Positions 52,428-62,117 of a stretch of DNA of 64,000 nucleotides are shown in pieces. The position numbers were made by a program, and so were the translations under genes. Source of the stretch: an uncultured Acidobacteriaceae bacterium (GTDB lineage: Bacteria > Acidobacteriota > Terriglobia > Terriglobales > Acidobacteriaceae); contig CALFMO010000008.1 in NCBI GenBank assembly GCA_937879855.1, positions 248,001 to 312,000 on the forward strand, in the 5' to 3' direction. Within the stretch, counting starts at the first letter, position 1; each line of letters starts with the position of its first letter. The notes under the pieces are model-generated. The model saw only the letters and a program-made list of their open reading frames with translations. It was not told the origin of the DNA and did not search any database.

Positions 52428-55217
52428 ATGGCGACGATTACCCTCCCTGAAGTTGAAACTCAAGAAACCAACAAGGCCACCACCAAGTACGTTTATTCTT
52501 TCGGCGGCGGCAAGGCCGATGGCAACGGCAAGATGAAGGACGTCCTCGGCGGCAAAGGCGCCGGACTGGCCGAGATGACCAATGCCGGCCTTCCTGTGCC
52601 TCCGGGATTCACGATTCAGACCGAGGCCTGCCGTGAATACATGCGCACTGCCGCCGTCTCGAAAGACGTCGACCGCCAGATGGACGAAGCGCTCGCAAAA
52701 CTGGAAGCGCTGCAAGGGCAGAAGCTCGGCACGGGTGAGAATCCGCTGCTGGTGAGCGTGCGCTCGGGCGCCAAGTTTTCCATGCCCGGAATGATGGACA
52801 CGATTCTCAACCTCGGGTTGAACGACAAGAGCGTGGAGGCGCTGGCCAAGCGCAGCAACAATCCGCGGTTTGCGGCCGACTCCTACCGGCGGCTCATTCA
52901 GATGTTCGGTAACGTCGTGCTCGATATTGAGAAGTCGGCGTTCGATGAAGTGTTCGACGCCAAGAAGAAGCAGCGCAAAACTAAGCTCGACACCGAACTT
53001 ACCGCGAAAGATCTGCAGGAAGTGATCGCGGAGTACAAGAAGGTCGTCAAGAAGCACGCCAAGCGCGACTTTCCGCAGGATCCGCGCGAACAGCTAGTCA
53101 TGGCGCGCGACGCCGTGTTCCGCTCCTGGCAGAACGATCGCGCCAAGCACTATCGCCGCATCAATAATATCGACGACATGCTGGGCACCGCAGTCAATGT
53201 GCAGGCGATGGTCTATGGCAACCTCGGCGACACCAGCGGCACAGGCGTGGGTTTCACGCGCAATCCGGCAACCGGCACGAAAGAGTTTTATGGCGAATTT
53301 CTGATGAACGCGCAGGGCGAAGATGTGGTTTCCGGCGTTCGCACTCCGGTACCGATTCTCGAACTGCAAAAGATCATGCCCGATGTCTACAACCAGCTCC
53401 GCGAAATTACTACGCGGCTGGAGAAGCACTACAAGGACATGCAGGATTTTGAGTTCACCATTCAGGACGGCAAGCTCTACATGCTGCAGACGCGCAACGG
53501 CAAGCGGACGGGCCTGGCCGCAGTGCGAGTCGCGATTCAAATGGTGGAAGAAGGGCTGATCACGAAGGAAGAGGCGATCTTCCGCGTCGAGCCCAACCAA
53601 CTGTATGACTTCCTGGTGCCGCGTCTCGATGAGAAGAGCACGAAGGTGGAAGTGCTCGCGACCGGATTGCCTGCGTCGCCTGGAGCGGCCGTGGGACGAA
53701 TTGTGTTCACCGCCGATGAAGCAGTCAAGATGGCCGGACACGACACCGCGAAGAATCCCGTGATCCTCGTTCGCGCCGAAACGACTCCCGAAGATATTCA
53801 CGGGATGGAAGTCGCGAAAGGCATTCTCACTTCCCGCGGCGGCATGACGAGCCATGCCGCAGTCGTGACCCGCGGTATGGGCAAGTGCTGCGTGGCTGGC
53901 GCTGGCGACATTGACGTCAACGAAAAAGCCCGTGAGATGCGGGTGAAGGGTCAAACCTTCAAAGAGGGCGACTGGATCTCGCTGGATGGCACGACCGGCC
54001 GCGTGATCAAGGGGAAGCTGGGGACGCTCGATCCTTCTCCGGATGATCCGGAATTGCAGAAGTTTATGCATTGGGCCGACCCGCACCGCAAGATGAAAGT
54101 TCGCGCCAACGCCGATATTCCACGCGACGCGATTCAGGCCCGTGCGTTTGGAGCAGAAGGAATCGGACTCTGTCGCACCGAGCACATGTTCTTCGGCGAA
54201 GAAAAGATTCCGCACATGCGCGCCATGATTTTGGCGGATAACGAGAAAGATCGGCGGACCGCGCTGAAAAAGCTGCTGCCGATGCAGCGCGCCGACTTTG
54301 CCGGCGTCTTCAAGGCGATGGACGGTTTGCCGGTCACGATCCGAACGCTGGATCCACCACTGCACGAGTTCCTGCCGCGCCGCGAAGATTTGATGGTCGA
54401 TATCGCCCTCTTGTCGTCCTATAGCGCGAAGCAGAAGAAAGACCTGGTGGCGAAATACAAGGACTACGGCGTGAAGGCCGCAAGCGATTTAAAGAAAGCT
54501 TTGCCTCCGCTTCTCGCGCGCGTGGAGCAGTTACACGAGTTCAACCCCATGCTCGGACATCGCGGATGCCGCTTGGGAATTACGTATCCCGAGATCACCG
54601 AGATGCAGGCTCGCGCCATCTTCGAAGCGGCGGTGGATTGCGCGAAGAAGGGAATCAAGGTTCTTCCGGAAGTCATGATTCCACTAGTCGCCACGCTGAA
54701 AGAAATGGCGAACCAGGGAGCAATCGTGCGACGGGTTGCGGACGAAGTATTTAAAGAGAAGGGAACGAAAGTCGAATACATGGTCGGCACCATGATCGAG
54801 TTGCCGCGTGCGGCGCTGGTGGCGGACGAGATCGCCAAGGAAGCAGAATTCTTCTCGTTCGGCACGAACGATCTGACGCAGACGACGTTCGGATTCTCGC
54901 GCGACGACGTGAACAAGGTGCTTCCGACCTATTTGGCCGAAGGCATTCTGAAGCAGGATCCGTTCGCCGCGCTGGATCAGGAAGGCGTTGGACAGTTGGT
55001 CAAGATGGCAACCGAGCGCGGTCGGAAAACGCGCTCGACACTCAAGGTCGGAATCTGCGGAGAACACGGTGGCGAGCCGTCCTCTGTGGAATTCTGCTAT
55101 CGCACCGGCTTGAACTACGTATCCTGCTCTCCGTTCCGCGTACTGACAGCTAGGCTAGCGGCCGCGCAGGCTGCGGCAACAGAGACGCTGAAGGTCGAAG
55201 GCGGAAGAACAAAATAA
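52428..55217 (+). CDS. ppdK: Pyruvate, phosphate dikinase
   Basis: PpdK interconverts pyruvate, ATP and phosphate with PEP, AMP and pyrophosphate. The 929-residue protein has an N-terminal ATP-grasp domain (DVLGGKGAGLAEMTNAGLPVPPGFTI and VRSGAKFSMPGMMDTILNLG). The phosphohistidine swivelling domain shows catalytic His in SRGGMTSHAAVVTRGMGK. The C-terminal PEP-binding barrel has EGIGLCRTEHMFF, PEITEMQARAIFEA, FSFGTNDLTQTTFG and KVGICGEHGGEPSS. The start at ATG 52428 is supported by AAAGGA; codons upstream are noise. The inverted repeat downstream may end the transcript. Confidence 0.96.
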   Translation: MATITLPEVETQETNKATTKYVYSFGGGKADGNGKMKDVLGGKGAGLAEMTNAGLPVPPGFTIQTEACREYMRTAAVSKDVDRQMDEALAKLEALQGQKLGTGENPLLVSVRSGAKFSMPGMMDTILNLGLNDKSVEALAKRSNNPRFAADSYRRLIQMFGNVVLDIEKSAFDEVFDAKKKQRKTKLDTELTAKDLQEVIAEYKKVVKKHAKRDFPQDPREQLVMARDAVFRSWQNDRAKHYRRINNIDDMLGTAVNVQAMVYGNLGDTSGTGVGFTRNPATGTKEFYGEFLMNAQGEDVVSGVRTPVPILELQKIMPDVYNQLREITTRLEKHYKDMQDFEFTIQDGKLYMLQTRNGKRTGLAAVRVAIQMVEEGLITKEEAIFRVEPNQLYDFLVPRLDEKSTKVEVLATGLPASPGAAVGRIVFTADEAVKMAGHDTAKNPVILVRAETTPEDIHGMEVAKGILTSRGGMTSHAAVVTRGMGKCCVAGAGDIDVNEKAREMRVKGQTFKEGDWISLDGTTGRVIKGKLGTLDPSPDDPELQKFMHWADPHRKMKVRANADIPRDAIQARAFGAEGIGLCRTEHMFFGEEKIPHMRAMILADNEKDRRTALKKLLPMQRADFAGVFKAMDGLPVTIRTLDPPLHEFLPRREDLMVDIALLSSYSAKQKKDLVAKYKDYGVKAASDLKKALPPLLARVEQLHEFNPMLGHRGCRLGITYPEITEMQARAIFEAAVDCAKKGIKVLPEVMIPLVATLKEMANQGAIVRRVADEVFKEKGTKVEYMVGTMIELPRAALVADEIAKEAEFFSFGTNDLTQTTFGFSRDDVNKVLPTYLAEGILKQDPFAALDQEGVGQLVKMATERGRKTRSTLKVGICGEHGGEPSSVEFCYRTGLNYVSCSPFRVLTARLAAAQAAATETLKVEGGRTK

Positions 55218-55226
55218 GCAGTCAAC

Positions 55227-55280
55227 CACAGAGGGCACAGAGATCACGGAGTAAATTTCGTGACCTCTGTGCCCTTTGTG
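55227..55280. repeat. Long inverted repeat between ppdK and a convergent gene
   Basis: Arms at 55227-55248 and 55259-55280 pair along about 22 bases with few mismatches (CACAGAGGGCACAGAGATCACG and its complement). The element has the 'CACAGAGG...' wording of an interspersed family also seen at 25011. It could terminate transcripts from both sides, since the two stop codons flank it. Confidence 0.7.
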
Positions 55281-55281
55281 C

Positions 55282-55875
55282 TTATTGCACTTTCTGCAGG
55301 CGTGAGACGAGTTTCTGAGGAAGGCTCTCTTCCGAATCGGACCACAAACGTCGCGACGCGGCCCGCGTATTCATTTCCACCTTCTTCGTAAATTCGACCA
55401 GTTTAGCCAAATTGTCGCGAATCTTGGCTTGCGTTTCTTCCGTGAGGGCGGCATTTTCTTGAACGAAAAGTGAGTCCAACCCAAAATCAATTTCGACGTG
55501 GCCGGTCTCCTGGTGAATACCCTCGTCAAATTCTTCGCCCTGCACGATGAACTTGACCAGGCTTGGAATCAGAAGCCACTGCTTGCCGCCCTCGTCGGGC
55601 GTCCAAAGATCCCAATAGGCTTCGAAGATATAGGCATAGTCGTCGTGAATAAGATCGGCGGCGACGACCATCGCTTCCTCCGGGGCGATGCCAGGCGAGA
55701 AACGACGTTCCAGAACGCTGGCTTCATTCCAGGAAACGGGCTGCACCGCGGCATAAGTGATGCCAGGACGCTGCGCCGAAAACGGAAACTGCTGCATCAC
55801 AGCAAAGACGTGAGGCAACATCGCAGGACCAGAAAAATCGGGGAACCATACACTGAGATATAACGAGTCGGACAT
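55282..55875 (-). CDS. Conserved-looking hypothetical protein
   Basis: This 197-residue cytoplasmic protein has no membrane segment. It contains SLYLSVWFPDFSGPAMLPHV, VQPVSWNEASVLERRFSPGI, an aromatic patch YAYIFEAYWDLWTPDEGGKQW and GHVEIDFGLDSLF, and ends in a long helix with KIRDNLAKLVEFTKKVEM. The even, protein-like composition and matching codon use support a real gene. I do not recognise the family. It is convergent with ppdK across an inverted repeat. Confidence 0.65.
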   Translation of the reverse strand: MSDSLYLSVWFPDFSGPAMLPHVFAVMQQFPFSAQRPGITYAAVQPVSWNEASVLERRFSPGIAPEEAMVVAADLIHDDYAYIFEAYWDLWTPDEGGKQWLLIPSLVKFIVQGEEFDEGIHQETGHVEIDFGLDSLFVQENAALTEETQAKIRDNLAKLVEFTKKVEMNTRAASRRLWSDSEESLPQKLVSRLQKVQ

Positions 55876-55999
55876 ATGTCAAGACTGAAGCTGAGCCTTC
55901 TCCATCTCAATATTGTAAGGCCTCAATGATTACGCCAGTAACCGAGCCTTGCTACGACATCCATGCTACTGTCAGTTTCGATAACCACCTAAGTCATAA

Positions 56000-57241
56000 A
56001 TGATGGACGTCGCTCACCTGCCATCGGCGTATTCCGCGCTGGAGGGCGCAGAGGCCGCGCACGGGACTCGGGCCGGGAAGTATGTCGACTTCCTGTGGCG
56101 GACAGATCCGCCTGCCGATGCCGTCATGCAGGAATTCGCGAGCCTGCCCGAGGGGGAATGGCGCGCCCTGCTCGAACTGGTGCTCGCCAAAGGGATTGAG
56201 AATGTTCCCTCGGCTCCGGAACCTTTGCGGGCTTTGTTCGAGCAGTTGGAATATGTTCCTTTTTGGGTCGACCGCGAGCGCTGCAATTTAGGCGGTGCCA
56301 CGTTCCTGCGGTGCCGGCTCGGTTTCGCCGTTCTGGCGATGCTTTCCCTTCCTCTCATTTACAGTTGGCCGGCAGGAAATAAGGCTCTGGCTCTCTCCGG
56401 CCAGCTCATGCACCGTGCATCGCAACGCCTGAAAGATACCACTCGCTACGTCTTCGCGGTTTGCCAGCCCGATGGTCTCTCGCGCTTCTCTGAAGGTTTC
56501 GCGATGACGGTGCGAGTGCGGCTGATTCATTCGCAAGTGCGGCGATTGCTTCTCGAATCTGGCCAGTGGCGCGCCGATGAATGGGGCGGACCGATCAACC
56601 AATGTCACATGGCCGGCACGAACCTGATGTTTTCTGTTGGAGTGCTCGACGGGTTGTCTCGCCTCGGCTATCGTTTCGACCGAGTCGAGCGCGAAGCTCT
56701 CGTTCATTTGTGGCGCTACGCTGGTTACCTTCTCGGAATAGACTCCGAGTTGCTCATCGCCGATGAATTCGAGGGGAACCGGTTGCTGAACCTGATGTTT
56801 GGATTTGAGCCTGAGCCTGATGATGACTCGCGCGCTCTTGTTGACGCGCTCATGCAGACATCGTTCGACTATGTGCGCGGCTTCAAAGCCGGGCGATGTT
56901 GCAGCGTGAATCTCTGCTATGGAATTTCGCATGCGTTGATCGGGGACGAGCATGCCAAGGCCCTTGGGTATCCCAAGACGAGCTGGCGCTGGCTGGTACC
57001 TGCGGTTCGTCCTGCCACATGGATGGTGGAAACTGCCCGCATCTACAGCAGTCGAGTGCAAAAACTCGCAAAAGTAGCTGGCCCGAAGGCCTTTCGCCAT
57101 CTGTTAAGCGAACGCGGCCTGAAGGGCCGCACCGGTGATTTTGTTATCCCCCGCAAGCTGGCCGTTCGCGCCGATACTGCGACGTCACAACAGCCGAGCG
57201 CAATCGCGCCTGAGAATGAGATCCGGGAGAGTTCGAAATGA
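56000..57241 (+). CDS. Oxygenase, MpaB/DUF2236 family (latex-clearing-like)
   Basis: This 413-residue DUF2236 protein is in the family of latex-clearing protein and MpaB, heme oxygenases that cleave isoprenoid or similar chains. The family motif is VRVRLIHSQVRRL at residues 171-183, where His177 would be the axial heme ligand. PINQCHMAGTNLMFSVGV at 199-214 is the second conserved patch, followed by WRYAGYLLGIDSELL. There is no signal peptide, so it is probably cytoplasmic or membrane-associated. It is the first gene of an operon: its stop overlaps the next start as ATGA. The substrate is unknown. Confidence 0.8.
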   Translation: MMDVAHLPSAYSALEGAEAAHGTRAGKYVDFLWRTDPPADAVMQEFASLPEGEWRALLELVLAKGIENVPSAPEPLRALFEQLEYVPFWVDRERCNLGGATFLRCRLGFAVLAMLSLPLIYSWPAGNKALALSGQLMHRASQRLKDTTRYVFAVCQPDGLSRFSEGFAMTVRVRLIHSQVRRLLLESGQWRADEWGGPINQCHMAGTNLMFSVGVLDGLSRLGYRFDRVEREALVHLWRYAGYLLGIDSELLIADEFEGNRLLNLMFGFEPEPDDDSRALVDALMQTSFDYVRGFKAGRCCSVNLCYGISHALIGDEHAKALGYPKTSWRWLVPAVRPATWMVETARIYSSRVQKLAKVAGPKAFRHLLSERGLKGRTGDFVIPRKLAVRADTATSQQPSAIAPENEIRESSK

Positions 57242-58842
57242 ATGAACCGACACGCGTGGTTTGCCTTGGCGGTGGATGGGTGGCGATTTATCTTGCCCGC
57301 GCATTGCGTCCGGCGGTGAGAAGCGGCGCGATCAAGTTGACGGTGATCAGTCGCGACAACTACTCCACCGTGCATGGACTTATCGCTGAAATGTTGACCT
57401 GCAAAATACAACCGCAGCAGATCAATTCTTCCGTGCGCGAAATGATTGCGCCGGCGCAGCTGCATAATGCGGAAATTCAGTCGGTGGATCTGACCAATCG
57501 CTGCGTGCACACGCGGCGGTTGCTCGATGGACGCGCCTATCGCGTGCCCTACGATCATCTGGTTGTGGGTGTGGGATCGGTTGAGGACTTTTCGCGTTAT
57601 GCCGGAATTGGCGAGCATACGTTTCCGCTGAAAACCTTCGCGGACTGCTACACGCTTCGCAACCACCTGGTGAGCGTGCTGGAGACGGCATCGATCGAAA
57701 CGGATCCCGCTGAACGACGGCGGCTGCTCACTTTTGTGGTGGCTGGAGGCAACTACGCGGGAGTCGAAGTGGCCTGCGACCTGGTGGATTATTTTCGTTT
57801 CCTCACGCGGCAGAGATATCCGGAGTTGAAATCGCAGGAGTTCAGGGTGGTGCTGGTGGAATCAGGCCCGCGAATCCTGCCGGAGTTGGGGAAGCGTCAT
57901 CCCTACCTTGTGAGCTACGCTGAGAAGCGCATCGAGAAACTACGCATTGAGTTACACCTCGATACTCGTCTGCATGCGGCTACTGGGGAGGAAGCTGTTC
58001 TCACGTCTGGAGAGCGCATTCCGACCCGCAGCATCATCACTTGTACCGGCATGAAATGCTCGCCGCTGCTTGAGCAGTTCGCTTGCGAACGTGATCCGCG
58101 AGGACGTCTGGTGACCGATGCATTCTGTCGAGTTGCGGGTCTGACCAATGTCTGGGCCGGAGGCGACTGCGCGGCGGTTCCTCATCCGGATGGAGGCACC
58201 TGCCCTCCTCTGGCACATTACGCACAAAAAGCGGGGTCGAACATTGGCACAAACATCTTGCGAGAAGCTGCAGCCAAGCCGCTGAAAGCCTATTCGTTCA
58301 ACGGACTCGGGGAAGCGTGCACGCTCGGCCATCGCTCGGCCATCGCGCATATCAAGGGCGTTCCGGCATGCGGCTTTTTGGCATGGATCGGCTGGCGGTT
58401 TATCGTGCTTACGATGTTTGTGCCCAGTTGGACTCGGCGCGTACGCCTGATGTTCGATTGGTGGCTAACGTTGATCCTGGGCCGCGATGTTGTGAATCCG
58501 CGCATTGAAGAGCGGGGAGCGATTTTTCACGTCCTCTATGAGCCCGGGCAAATCATTATTGCCGCCGGCGAAACCCGGCGCTATCACTATCTGGTCGAAT
58601 CGGGGGAAGTAGACGTAGTGGGCAGCGACGGGGGTGGCGAGGTGATCCTCTCGTCTCTGAAGGGCGGCGACTATTTCGGCGAGGGCTGTCGCCCCGTATC
58701 AGAATGCTGCATTCGCGCACGCACGCGAGTGCGCCTGCTGGCAATCGACAGCCAAGCGGCCGACGCGCTCAGCTCCGTGCGACCCGATTTAGCAACAATT
58801 TTGAAAGAGCGCAAGAACGGCGCAGAAACACAACACGCCTGA
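57238..58842 (+). CDS. NDH-2-like FAD-dependent oxidoreductase with a cyclic-nucleotide-binding C-terminus
   Basis: This 534-residue protein joins two domains. Residues 1-340 are a pyridine nucleotide-disulfide-type flavoprotein like type II NADH dehydrogenase: FAD motif CLGGGWVAIYLARAL, NAD motif FVVAGGNYAGVEVACDL and the second FAD motif WAGGDCAAVPHPDGG. A short hydrophobic part (FLAWIGWRFIVLTMFV) suggests membrane contact. Residues about 430-520 look like a cNMP-binding domain: LYEPGQIIIAAGE, the turn GEVDVVGSDGGG and GGDYFGEGCRPVSE, with the base-binding Arg region. The fusion suggests an oxidoreductase controlled by a nucleotide signal. It lies between the MpaB gene and an unknown gene, which starts three bases after its stop. 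Confidence 0.82.
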   Translation: MNEPTRVVCLGGGWVAIYLARALRPAVRSGAIKLTVISRDNYSTVHGLIAEMLTCKIQPQQINSSVREMIAPAQLHNAEIQSVDLTNRCVHTRRLLDGRAYRVPYDHLVVGVGSVEDFSRYAGIGEHTFPLKTFADCYTLRNHLVSVLETASIETDPAERRRLLTFVVAGGNYAGVEVACDLVDYFRFLTRQRYPELKSQEFRVVLVESGPRILPELGKRHPYLVSYAEKRIEKLRIELHLDTRLHAATGEEAVLTSGERIPTRSIITCTGMKCSPLLEQFACERDPRGRLVTDAFCRVAGLTNVWAGGDCAAVPHPDGGTCPPLAHYAQKAGSNIGTNILREAAAKPLKAYSFNGLGEACTLGHRSAIAHIKGVPACGFLAWIGWRFIVLTMFVPSWTRRVRLMFDWWLTLILGRDVVNPRIEERGAIFHVLYEPGQIIIAAGETRRYHYLVESGEVDVVGSDGGGEVILSSLKGGDYFGEGCRPVSECCIRARTRVRLLAIDSQAADALSSVRPDLATILKERKNGAETQHA

Positions 58843-58844
58843 AA

Positions 58845-60188
58845 ATGTTTGTCGACCCGATGAAAACGACTCTCTTTGAAGTCTTGCTGCGCCGCCGATC
58901 GCGGCGAGTAGGACTCGGCATGGTCATTCCTGCGGGTCCATTCCAGTACTCGAGTCCTCACGAACCGGTCCCTCTCACCGAAGAGGAAGAGGCGGCGCTG
59001 GCCTTCGCCGCCTGCGGAGTAACGGGCTACGCGCTGGCTGATCTGTCATATGGCGCCGGACAGGGCGGCAGCATGTTGATGGGGAGGCTTGGCCGCACGA
59101 TCGCCAGTCCGGATGCAGTGAATGCTGTCTCCGTTCTGATTACGAACGATCGTGGCACGTGGCTCATGAAGCGGCCCCAGGATTTTGCTCCCGCCGAATT
59201 CCTGGAATTGGTCCGCCTCGCAAAGGAAGGCGCGCTGACAGATCTCTATAAACGTGTTCGCGTTCAGATTTCTGACGGCCGTACTGCGCCGCCTCTGGAT
59301 CCGGGTCACAACTTCTCCATTAATCGCTGGTCGCTCTATGCTCCAGGCACTACGTACTTTCTGCCGATCATCGAAACGACCGCGCTCGCGATTAACGCGC
59401 TGTTGGAATTGCTTAGTGAAGATATGGGAGTGTTTCTCCGCGACGAGCGAGCCTGGTTTCGACCCGCGGGAGTCGGCCGCTTTGCCCGCCGCAAGGGAGG
59501 CCACTTGCACGATGCCCCCGAGGATCTTCGCAGCGCTACCATCCAGATGGCCGAGACGGCTCTGCTCGAGTCCATGGCTACGGAGCACGGAATGGTGCTA
59601 CAGAACCTCGCCCTCATGGCTGAAGCTCTGGGGTTGGGAGGATTCCCCAATTTCGCACGGCACGAGTACAGCTGGTTCCAGGCCGCGAGGTTCCGCATGG
59701 GATCGATGACGGCCAGCCGCTACGCCGGGGCGGGGAAGTTCTTGTCTGCCGTCGCGCGCTTATTTGTTAATGATCCTGTGGTTCCGTATCCTCTCGGACT
59801 CGAACGCGACAACCAGGTCTTGCTCCGACCTTTCTGCCCGCCGTATTACAAATCCATGGAGGAAGCAGTTCGAGCCTTTGTTGAAATCAAATTTGGCGGC
59901 AAAGGCAGCTACCGCGGAGGAGCCAGGGAGAGTACGTGGCGCGATCCAGAATCGTGTGCCGCTAAGATTCCCGCCCCTGCGGCCGCTGCGGTCGACGCTA
60001 CCATCTCTTATTGTGATTATGTCTACCAACGCTACGGACGCTTTCCAGCCTATAGCGCTCCATTTCGCACGGTCATCGGGTTTCAGGTCTGTCACGTAGA
60101 CGTCGATTTCTACGATCTCTTCTATACCAGGGAGAGTACTCCCGACACAGTGAGAGCCTGCACCACTGGCGCTCTAAGTCAGACATAA
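58845..60188 (+). CDS. Protein of unknown family in the MpaB/NDH-2 operon, possibly nitroreductase-like
   Basis: I do not recognise this 447-residue protein. It has LFEVLLRRRSRRVGLGMVIPAGPFQYSS, then TGYALADLSYGAGQGGSML, RTIASPDAVNAVSVLITNDRG and GHNFSINRWSLYAPGTTYFLP. Helices with TALLESMATEHGMVLQNLALMAEALGLGG recall the FMN-binding nitroreductase fold, so a redox role is plausible but unproven. The C-terminus is aromatic-rich (HVDVDFYDLFYTRES). The start is ATG 58845, three bases after the previous stop; 58860 is an alternative. Codon use resembles its neighbours. It probably works with the oxygenase and the flavoprotein. Confidence 0.7.
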   Translation: MFVDPMKTTLFEVLLRRRSRRVGLGMVIPAGPFQYSSPHEPVPLTEEEEAALAFAACGVTGYALADLSYGAGQGGSMLMGRLGRTIASPDAVNAVSVLITNDRGTWLMKRPQDFAPAEFLELVRLAKEGALTDLYKRVRVQISDGRTAPPLDPGHNFSINRWSLYAPGTTYFLPIIETTALAINALLELLSEDMGVFLRDERAWFRPAGVGRFARRKGGHLHDAPEDLRSATIQMAETALLESMATEHGMVLQNLALMAEALGLGGFPNFARHEYSWFQAARFRMGSMTASRYAGAGKFLSAVARLFVNDPVVPYPLGLERDNQVLLRPFCPPYYKSMEEAVRAFVEIKFGGKGSYRGGARESTWRDPESCAAKIPAPAAAAVDATISYCDYVYQRYGRFPAYSAPFRTVIGFQVCHVDVDFYDLFYTRESTPDTVRACTTGALSQT

Positions 60189-60239
60189 CGGCATGCTTTC
60201 TGATTTCCTTCCTGAGGGCGTTGCCGCTGTCTACTGCGG

Positions 60240-61838
60240 TTAATCGGCGGCCTCGGCTCGACCTAGATCCTGCGCTCTTAAGGCTCTTCGAGTGGGTATC
60301 TTCCGCCACGCGACCAGACTGCTCGCTATGGCGAGCAGAGCGCAGAATACGACAACCAAGCGAAAACCAAATACAAATGCCTCTGCAATCGACGAACGAA
60401 TGGCCAATGCGGTCTGCTCGTCAACGCCGGGCGGCGCATCGAGGCTACCGAGCATAGCTAGATTGGATTCCAGTTGATGAACAATACCGGCATTCAAATT
60501 CAAAGCGGCAAGCGACTGCCGCAACGAGTGACCGAAAGCTGCGGTCATGACGACGCCCAATATCGCCACAGCTAATACCCCAGCTAACCGGGCCACAGCA
60601 TTGTTAATGCCCGATGCTGTGCCGGTCCGTCCTTCCTCAACTGAACTCATGACTACGGTTGTCAAAGGCGCGACACTGATGGCCATCCCAAGCCCGAGAA
60701 CAACAAACGCTGGAAAGAAGGCGCTCCAATATTGCGCATGAATCCTAGGCGCAGCAAATAGTAGAAAGCCCGCCGCGGCAATCAACGGCCCCACAACGAG
60801 CGGTAGCTTTGGACCGTATCGGGAAATGAGTCCTCCAGACCATCGTGACAGAAGGAACATGAGTAAGATCATGGGAAGCGCAGCCGCTCCCGTCTCTGTT
60901 GCCGAGTACTTCTGGATCTGAATTAAGTTCAAGGGAAACAGAAAAAAGAAGATTCCCAACGCGGCATAGAGAAATAGCGTTAGCAGATTCGCGCCGCTGA
61001 AGCTCGCGGATTGAAATAACTGCAGCGGTACCATCGGTGCCCTAACATTTTTCTCGACGACTATGAAAAGAACCAGCAGCCCAACACCGCAGGCCACGCT
61101 GCCGATTACGCGAGGGTGGCGCCAACCCAGGATTCCTGATTCCAGAAATCCGTAGACCAAAGCTGTCAAACCGAAAGTCGAGATCGATGCTCCAAACAGG
61201 TCGACTCTCTGTGCCTCAGGACTCCGCGACTCGGGCACATGCTCGGAGGTAATGACGAAAGCAAGAACTGCGAGAGGAACATTAATGAAGAAGATCCAAT
61301 GCCACGATATGTGCTCAATCAGCCATCCTCCAAGAACGGGACCGAGGGCAGTCGTAATGGTTGTGAATCCGGCCCAAGTTCCGATTGCTTTACCGCGAGA
61401 TTCTTCATCGAAGCACGAACTGATAATGGCCAGGCTACCGGGTACCAGGAACGCCGCCGCAATCCCTTGAAGCGAGCGCCAGATTAATAGGCTCGCGATG
61501 TTCGAAGAGAGGCCACAGCCGACAGAAGCAATTGCGAAACCAACTACACCTGACAAGAACATTGCTCGACGGCCAAGTGAGTCACCCAGAGCGCCGCCGA
61601 CCAGAATCAGGGCAGAAAGAGCTAGTCCGTACGATTCAATCACCCACTGCACATCCACGACAGTGGCGTGAAGATTGGACTGAAGCGCGGGCAGAGCAAC
61701 ATTGACGATCGTGCCATCGATAAACGCCATGCTTGAGCCGAGAATCGTAGCAGCGAGCACCCACCGGCGCGACTTCATCGCACATATGGCCGATGGCGCT
61801 CCAGTCCCAACTAGTGCTTCGCTGCATGGCAGCTTCAT
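60240..61838 (-). CDS. MFS drug exporter, DHA2 (EmrB/QacA) family
   Basis: This 532-residue transporter has about 14 transmembrane segments. The N-terminus RWVLAATILGSSMAFIDGTIVNVALPAL is the DHA2 first-helix signature with the membrane-embedded Asp. Motif C appears as VPGSLAIISSCFDEESRGKAIGTWAGF and GPVLGGWLIEHISWHWIFFINVPL. It uses the proton gradient to expel drugs or other small molecules across the inner membrane. The start at ATG 61838 (MKLPCSEA) gives a typical DHA2 N-terminus; 61778 is another possibility. No regulator gene is adjacent. Confidence 0.88.
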   Translation of the reverse strand: MKLPCSEALVGTGAPSAICAMKSRRWVLAATILGSSMAFIDGTIVNVALPALQSNLHATVVDVQWVIESYGLALSALILVGGALGDSLGRRAMFLSGVVGFAIASVGCGLSSNIASLLIWRSLQGIAAAFLVPGSLAIISSCFDEESRGKAIGTWAGFTTITTALGPVLGGWLIEHISWHWIFFINVPLAVLAFVITSEHVPESRSPEAQRVDLFGASISTFGLTALVYGFLESGILGWRHPRVIGSVACGVGLLVLFIVVEKNVRAPMVPLQLFQSASFSGANLLTLFLYAALGIFFFLFPLNLIQIQKYSATETGAAALPMILLMFLLSRWSGGLISRYGPKLPLVVGPLIAAAGFLLFAAPRIHAQYWSAFFPAFVVLGLGMAISVAPLTTVVMSSVEEGRTGTASGINNAVARLAGVLAVAILGVVMTAAFGHSLRQSLAALNLNAGIVHQLESNLAMLGSLDAPPGVDEQTALAIRSSIAEAFVFGFRLVVVFCALLAIASSLVAWRKIPTRRALRAQDLGRAEAAD

Positions 61839-62117
61839 GTCGAATTCCGATGCCTGAGAGTGCGAAAGGATTCCACGAGTTGCAACCGGGGTCTCTGTAA
61901 AAAGGTGTGAACGGTGCTCACTGAATGCCGCCACCACCCTCATGGGCTTAGTCCAGCTGAACTGCGCTTGAAGAACCAGTTCCTTGGCGATTTCCGGTGG
62001 GGCTGAGCAGTTTTCTCCGGCAAGTCTCTATTGAGAGGTTGTTTCTGTCCCTCAGTGGTTTGTACAACTTTTATGTAGCCAACATTTTCAGTCGGCAGAG
62101 TTATCTCGGCTTAAGAG

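Noticed and set aside
53094..54365. 423-codon minus-strand open frame
   Set aside because: It is antisense to ppdK and His/Arg-rich in the manner of shadows; no start signal.
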